64,000 bases of DNA, from contig CM039506.1 of NCBI GenBank assembly GCA_022432975.1, positions 21,037,053-21,101,052 of the forward strand. The letters run 5' to 3'. Below are positions 58,398 through 64,000 of this stretch, one piece after another. The notes beneath the pieces were generated by a model that did not search any database, was not told where the DNA came from, and saw only the letters and a list, made by a program, of their open reading frames with translations. This stretch comes from Begonia masoniana. Lineage: Eukaryota > Streptophyta > Magnoliopsida > Cucurbitales > Begoniaceae. The position numbers and the translations under genes were made by a program. How positions within the stretch are numbered: the first letter of the stretch is position 1; each line of letters opens with the position of its first letter.

Positions 58398-59382
58398 AAA
58401 TCTGTAATACCCGGCTGTACGGAATATTAATATTTTAATGTAAATAGCTTTTTTGTAATTATGTCAATTAGGTCAGTTTCGTGAAAAGAAAGTGTTATTA
58501 CGATCCTAATAATTAATATGGATTTTAAGAAAATTTTGGGAATTTTAGGAGTTTAACGCTAATTTTACGAGAATTACGTTTATCGTAATATAAAGGATAC
58601 TTTGGTAAAAATAGTAAATGAGGTCTGAATTGCGAACGGACGGTTTTAATAGAACCCTAGTAATAAGTTGAAGTTATTGGCGAAATAAGAAAATTTGGAG
58701 AAACCGAACCGTCGGTTAATTAACGAAACAAAGGACGAAACAAATAGGAAATCAAAGGAAGGGCAAAAAGGTAATTTGCCAAGTCAAATTTTAATTTAAA
58801 ACAAATCCCTCTTCTCTTCTCCCTCATTCACGATCTCACTCTCTCTGCTAACCCTCTCCCTCCCTCGGCGATTCAACGGCGACTCTCTCCTCTCCGACGA
58901 TCATTCTTCCTCCGTTCTACTCGTTTTCTTCGTGTTTTCTCCTCCTCTCACAACCCTAGGTATGATTCTATAGTTTTGGAAGGTTATTGTTTGGTTTTCA
59001 CTAAAGTTTCACGGTTAGGGTTTTGTTTAGGTTTTGTTAAAACGTGAATTAGGGTTCGAAATCGATAACTTTACCGATTTGTGAGTATATTGAACGTATT
59101 AAACGTTATTGGATGAAATTTAGAGCGTATACGGTGTTTAGGTTGAAAACTGGATATTTAGAGCTTGAGAATCTCCGTCAATGGAGTTTAGAAATTTACG
59201 AGCGTGAGTTGCTCGGAAAAATGCCTCATTGAGCTAAGTTAGAATTTTAGGAAAATTTCCTTAGTTAAGGTTTCGTTAAATTTGGACGTTAAACGGTTTA
59301 ATCTCGTTTTAACGACGACTGTTGTGTTTTGCCTCAGACAAACGACGCTCGTGGACGGAGCTTGAAGTTCAACGCGCACGAG

Positions 59383-59969
59383 GTAAGTTCTCGTGACTTA
59401 CTCTGGCCGATTGGCCTACACTGTACGTCGAAATCGTCTCGAGGAGCTTTGGTGACGTGTTTGTTTAAATTGTTTTGGTTGGGTAGTTAGGTTTAGTTCT
59501 TTTATAGGTTATGTTTTTATAGTCTTGATGGTATATATGCTGTATGTTTAAATTATACTATAAATTGTTCATGCATCACAGTTTTGAATTACGCATAGAA
59601 AACAAATTTCCGCACTATGTTTTAAAGAAAATGGCGATGTGGCCTGAAAGGGGGCTATTGATCTATTGTGTGGATCGATTAAGGGGCTGTCACAATACCA
59701 CATCTAATATGAACTGATATATGTTTATGGTCATGCGAGGTGGGGCTCAGGCATGGCTCTGCGTATTGCAAGCATGTACCCCCTCCTCTAGGTGGAAAGG
59801 GTTGTCCAACCGCAGGATGTGCCCTCTCTATTTAGGGGTTGAGATCTCGGTGACAACCTATGTAAAGATAAGAAAATGTTGCATGATTTCTGAAACTTAT
59901 TTGCATAGCATGCATTTACATTTACGAAACTTGATGAGCTTTAGCTCCTAGATTGTCTGTATGGTGTAG
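59383..59969 (+). other. Putative second LTR intron (copy in 58403-60975)
   Basis: Donor CACGAG|GTAAGTTC and acceptor ATGGTGTAG|GTGATC. The arms CCTACACTGTAC (59415-59426) and GTATGGTGTAGG (59959-59970) pair at all 12 positions, two of them G-U. Confidence 0.5.
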
Positions 59970-60499
59970 GTGATCTTGACATAGGTGAGGAAGAGATCCC
60001 TCCACCCGAGGAATGATGCAATTGAAGGAGGATGAACCGTGGGAGTGTGCTGGGCAGTCGAGGCACCTTTTGACCCGTGGGAAATGATGTAAAGGTATTT
60101 TGGGACACGATAGTTAGATCGTAGGAAAAATTGTATAGTAGAACATATTAAGATGTTTGGTTCTGGTTAGTTGAAAGATTGATGTACAAATATTTAGGCA
60201 AACGGTTTATAAAACGTTTTGTTAAGGTTTTTATCTAGATTTTTATGAACTGCTTCGTGATTTTAGTATGAGAAAATGTTTAGTTTTTAAACCGAACCAC
60301 GCAGTTCATTTTTATGAAATCGGGTCAAGTTTTAAATGTGTTTTGAGTCGTTTATTGGATGAGCGAAAAAATGTGAAAAGGGGTGAGGTTTGAGCTATTG
60401 TATGTTACACGCTTATGAAGTGATTTATGTTAAAGTCTAAGGGGTATATGTGGTGAGAAATGTGTGCAGGGGAAGAGGAAAGAAAGAAAGAATTGAGGG

Positions 60500-60745
60500 A
60501 GGCAACTCCCTGGAATTTTCGGATTCCAGGGAGGGTGGCGATCGATCTCCTAAGAAGGGGATCGATCGCCCTAAAGGTTCGCCACTCTTTGGAAAATCCA
60601 GAGAGTGTGGCGACCGATCGCCCACAAGGGGCAATCGATCGCCTGACCATCGATCGCGGGGCGATCGATGGCCACAAAGAGGGGCGATTGTTCGCCCCTC
60701 CTATTTTAATGATAGGCGATCGATCGCCCCTTGGCTTTTAGGGAC
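60500..60745. repeat. Cluster of perfect hairpins in LTR 3' part
   Basis: In order: CTCCCTGGAAT/ATTCCAGGGAG; GGCGATCGATCTCC with GGGGATCGATCGCC (one G-U); CCACTCT...GAGTG; GGCGACCGATCGCCC with GGGGCAATCGATCGCC; CCATCGATCGC/GCGATCGATGG; GAGGGGCGA/TCGCCCCTC; and AGGCGATCGATCGCC. Most of the 245 bp is base-pairable in consecutive local stems. Confidence 0.88.
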
Positions 60746-60980
60746 AAATGTCCCTTTTGTCCCTCCCTCTTTGGCCGATTGTTTCTCCACTATTTTTAAT
60801 TGTTTTAAGTTTTATTTAAATTGTTTTTAAGTTTTGTCAAATGATTTAAACGCATAAACTTCAACGATTCCGATTTTTAAAAGTTTTATTTCCGCTCGAA
60901 CGTTAGGTTTAAAATTTTAAGTATAAAAAAAAAATAATACGAGAAAATAATGGGTACAGTGTTAGGGTCGCTACAAAATC

Positions 60981-61930
60981 AAACCTCTAAATCTCAATAC
61001 TCAACGCCATTGACATCTCGGCCTCCATCGCCGAAACTGAGGTCGAAACTCGGCTCAACGCGTCCGCCACTACATTGGCCTTAACGGGGTGATACTTGAT
61101 CTCCAGATCATAGTCCTTCACGAACTCTAACCACCGCCGTTGTCTCATATTCAACTTCTTTTGAGTGAAAATATACTTCAGACTTTTGTGATCTGAATAT
61201 ATTTCACATTGTTGTCCATACAGGTAGTGTCTCTAGATCTTTAGAGCAAACACCATTGCAGCTAACTCCAAGTCATGGGTTGGATAATTTTTCTCATAAG
61301 ACTTCAACTACCTGGAAACATAGGTAATCACCTCATCATTCTGCATCAATACACAACCCAATCCGATTCTAGAAGCATCGCAATAAATGCTGAATTTCTC
61401 CTCCGCCACCGGTAGTGTCAACATCGGAGCTGTAGTCAATTTCTATTTCAGCATTTGAAAACTAAGTTCACAATCTTCTGACCAATCATACTTGACATTC
61501 TTCCTTGTCAGCCGAGTCAGGGGTGCCGTAATCTTTGAAAAGCCTTCAATAAATTTCCTGTAGTAACCAGCTAACTCCAGAAAACTATGAATTTTGCTGA
61601 CATTCGTTGGCTGAGGCCATTCCTTAATCGATTGTATCTTAGCTGGATCCACCGATATTCCTCCGCTAGAAATGACATGTCCGAGAAAATGAACTTTATC
61701 CAGCCAAAACTCGCACTTGGAGAATTTCGCATAGAGCTGATGTCGCCTCAAAGTCTCCAAAACAACCTTCAGATGCTCCTTATGCTCGTCTTCGTTATGG
61801 GAATATAATAAGATATCGTCGATAAATACAATGACAAATTTATCGAGATACTCTCGAAATACCCGATTCATCAGGTCCATGAAAGCAGCTGGAGCATTTG
61901 TCAATTCGAACGACATAACTAAGAACTCAT
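60981..61930 (-). pseudogene. Tekay reverse transcriptase and RNase H (partial, broken)
   Basis: The RT C-terminal half: [19 protein letters not shown], the active site FIDDILLYS (61830 region), [16 protein letters not shown] and the connection [20 protein letters not shown] (61916-61443). RNase H follows: FSIYCDAS, YPTHDLELAAMVFALK and [16 protein letters not shown] to VADALSRV (61420-60990), with several stops. The N-terminal RT, protease and gag are beyond the LTR inserted at 61931. Confidence 0.88.
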
Positions 61931-64000
61931 TGTAATAACCGGGATTTTCCTATAACGTATGTAGCCCTAGTTTAGGGTATATTATGGGAGTTTAATGTTC
62001 ATTCTAGGGTTATGCTAAGTGTACAATTTAGAGAGTGGAAGTGGAAGATAATTTGGATTGAAAATTATAAAGTTGGAGTTGTGAGTGTAGAAATAAAGGT
62101 AAATGAAATAATAGATTGAAAGAAAAGTGATTGAGGGATAGAACTCATGTTGGAAATGAGAGAGCAAAAGGTGAGGTTATTTTTATAAAAATAAGAAATT
62201 TGTGGTAAAGTTTTAAAAATGGGAAAAATGTGGAAAATTATAAAATGGATGGTTAAGGTGTAAAAAGAGGAAAGTGTCTTCTTCCTCCCCTTTCCTCCCA
62301 CGATAGTTGCAGCCCCATTGAAGAGTCTCCTCTCCTCCATTTAATAAATTTTGGTAAGGATTTAAGGTGGGTTTTATGGGGTTTTGTAATCTTTGTACAT
62401 TAGGGTTAGTTTTTGAGTGTTTTGATGAGTTTTTGAGTAAGTTTGGTTAGGGTTTGGGAAACCCTAAGTGAGGGGTCCAAAATTTTCCATTATTTGGCTG
62501 GTTTTCTTCCTATTTTTGATGGTTTAAACCTTAGATAGGTTGGTTTAGGTTGGTTCGATAGTTAGATTAGAGAATTGGTAGAAGTTTGTGAAAAATCGGT
62601 TTTGGAAACAATGGTCGCCGGTTCTGTTTTTGTGGTTTCCTATCAGCCATGTTGTTTGGTTGTTAAATTTGATTGTTTCAATGGATAGTAGACATGTAGA
62701 GGTTTACGGAATGAGGTGGAACGTTTAAATCCGTTAAAAAGTGAGTAAGTTATGGCCGATTGAAGTTGGTTGATGGAAATTGTAGAAAAATCGGGATTTT
62801 GTAGTTTGGATGTTTAGAGTTAGCTAGTTGTTGAGTAAATGTTCATTAGTTTTAGTTGTATGCTTACTGAGCTATTTCTTCTTAAATATGTTAGGTTAAC
62901 GAGGGAGTATTTGGATTAAGCGAAGTGAGTGAACACGTGCCAAGAAATCAAGTCAGTAGAGGACGTGTGTTTTGTTGCCTTCGGGCCTACACCATGGAAT
63001 GGTAGAGATGTTTGTTTGTTTGTTGTTTGTTTTGGGTTGAGCATTATATTGTCATGCATCATGTTTTCACACTACGAAATACGAAATACGAATTTTAGCA
63101 TGTTTTGAGTTGGGAATATGAAACGTAAGAAGATAAGAAAATAGATAAGCAACTTGATCTCGAGTAGAATCGCCTTATCGGGAATGAATGCTTGTGTGTA
63201 GCAGATCGAGAAGGATTCTACGAGAGGTGCTATGCTGAAAATACATAATGTGTCGTGAGTACGAACGCCTCGATATGATCGTGCTAGAAGGCACACTAAG
63301 AGTTCTATGATCGATATGGGAGGAGATCAGGTATGGCCGTCCAAGATTGTGTTAGGATGTGTGCCTACTTGATCCACAAGTAAAAGTGAAAGATAAATGC
63401 AACAAAAGTGAAATGAAAACAACGGAGTGAGTAGAAACAGCATTTAGGGGCTGAGTTGAGCATGCATTATTTTGAATTGCATTATTCCCTACTTACTAAG
63501 CATTAAGCTTACGTTTTGTGTTCTGTGCTGTAGGTGACGACGTGTTTACAAGTGAGCTTGGTGAGGGAGTCCAGGACTAGGTTGCAGTTGGTGACACACG
63601 AGGTATGCCGGTGCAGGTATTTGTCGGGGCGGCGTGACCATTGTGTTGCTGGGAGGCGTGGGATTTGGTATTTTGTTGGATTTTGTTTGTATAAATGATG
63701 GGGTTTTATAACTCTTGTGAATGTTTTTTTGGGAGTTGTTGTATAGATATTTGTTTTTATGTTTTGGGTTTATAAAATTAAACGTTATGCTGCTTGTTTT
63801 TTGTAGAGTAAATGACGTCATTCCCTACTCTGAAGCCTCTATGGTTTTGTCTACTCAACGTCCTATTATAGAGAAAGTGAAGTTTTGTATGATGATAAAG
63901 AAGACATTCTATAAGTCAAACTTTGATGGTAGAACACATTAATGATCTTGAAGGTTTTATAGAAGGACTGCCATTCTCTACCTCAAGAACAGACGTTGCA
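61931..64000 (+). mobile_element. LTR (partial, plus sense) inserted in Tekay RT
   Basis: It starts TGTAATAACCGGG right where the RT frame breaks (left flank CTCAT, 61926-61930). Leader donor TTTTG|GTAAGGA near 62353. Mini-exon starts TGTTAG|GTTAACGAGG (about 62895). The donor-side arm CCTACACCATGGAA is at about 62986 and the acceptor CTGTAG|GTGACG at about 63534, preceded by CTTACTAAGC (63492). A stem TCTCGAGTAGAATC (63158-63171) / GATTCTACGAGA (63214-63225) lies in between. The conserved GCCGGTGCAGG block is near 63608. The 3' end is not in the window; the last ~200 bp were not recognised. Confidence 0.75.

Larger units (their letters stand above)
58403..60975 (+). mobile_element. Solo LTR in Tekay pol, TSD AAATC
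   Basis: Ends are TGTAATACCCGGC...GGTCGCTACA, with TSD AAATC at 58398-58402 and 60976-60980. Removing it rejoins RNase H with integrase. It resembles the solo LTR 15653-22397. Apparent splice layout: exon 1 to CCCTAG (58959); intron 58960-59337 (378 bp, the same length as in the sister copy); 45-nt mini-exon 59338-59382; intron 59383-59969; exon 3 from 59970. Its hairpin cluster is at 60500-60745. Confidence 0.92.
54256..64000 (-). mobile_element. Ty3/Gypsy Del/Tekay-type retrotransposon (cut by window edge)
   Basis: The 3' LTR is 54256-56874. A polypurine tract (minus-strand AAGGAGGGTGGAT) lies at 56875-56887. The integrase with its C-terminal region (56875-58397), RNase H (60981-61442) and reverse transcriptase (61443-61930) read on the minus strand in Gypsy order. 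Insertion of LTRs at 58403-60975 and 61931-edge splits it. The left flank is GAGCG (54251-54255); the right end lies outside. The LTR termini TGTAACACCCGAG...GGGGCGTTACA (sense) identify the other similar units in the window as LTRs. Confidence 0.88.

Noticed and set aside
60450..60830. Protein frames over the hairpin cluster (DRSP / IDRP repeats), also at 21802-22216
   Set aside because: They are translations of GATCGATCGCC palindromes in several frames on both strands.

Overview
This is a piece of nuclear genome from a flowering plant, most likely a eudicot. It carries an intact intron-containing plant gene (a CDPK-related kinase), a plant-only DUF1645 gene, and many nested plant LTR retrotransposons, including a Cassandra element with 5S rRNA-derived LTRs. 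The species cannot be named from the sequence alone. There is no bacterial, organellar or viral gene content.

Layout. 1-2.4 kb: the 3' end or fragment of an RBP45/47-type RNA-binding protein gene, then an intact single-exon DUF1645 gene (1294-2385). 2.4-5.0 kb: AT-rich intergenic DNA. 5020-29013: one LTR retrotransposon on the minus strand, bounded by a perfect AATGT target-site duplication (TSD). Its LTRs are near 2 kb and its internal part is non-coding. It has been filled by five solo LTRs (6660-9710, 12012-14522, 15653-22397, 15837-20189 inside the previous one, 24477-28495), each with its own perfect 5-bp TSD. 29379-31460: a solo LTR of the same family as the 24-kb element, in the opposite orientation. 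33032-43712 (minus): a CDPK-related protein kinase whose 11 coding exons can all be traced (604 aa). Its 7.1-kb fourth intron holds a Ty1/Copia element (35282-41282), which itself contains a three-LTR Cassandra (38091-39247). 44211-45215: a non-autonomous hAT-type element with an 8-bp TSD just upstream of the kinase. 45.2-54.2 kb: AT-rich DNA, a decayed Copia fragment, and a chimeric LTR with a Cassandra-like head. 54256 to the right edge: a Ty3/Gypsy Del/Tekay-type element on the minus strand, whose 3' LTR, integrase and reverse transcriptase/RNase H are interrupted by two further LTRs (58403-60975 and 61931-edge).

The Tekay element gives the key to the rest. It shows that the 'TGTAAC...GTTACA' units of 2.4-4.4 kb found throughout the window are LTRs. 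Read in the sense direction, most share a hidden design. A leader exon is followed by a short intron, a mini-exon of about 45-65 nt, and a second intron with strong splice signals (CAG|GTAAGT ... GGTGTAG|GTGA). The two ends of that second intron form a 12-15 bp inverted repeat, one arm of which contains the 3' splice site, and its inner base pairs covary between families. In several families the second intron carries a minisatellite. The minisatellites differ completely in sequence, yet every one is built from hairpin-forming units. The most striking has about 80 units, each able to fold as a stem with a UUCG tetraloop, with compensatory changes in the stem. A separate cluster of perfect hairpins rich in GATCGATC or GTCGAC lies near the LTR 3' end. 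This structured, spliced LTR leader is the best candidate here for an undescribed system; it rests on reading the sequence and has not been tested with RNA data.
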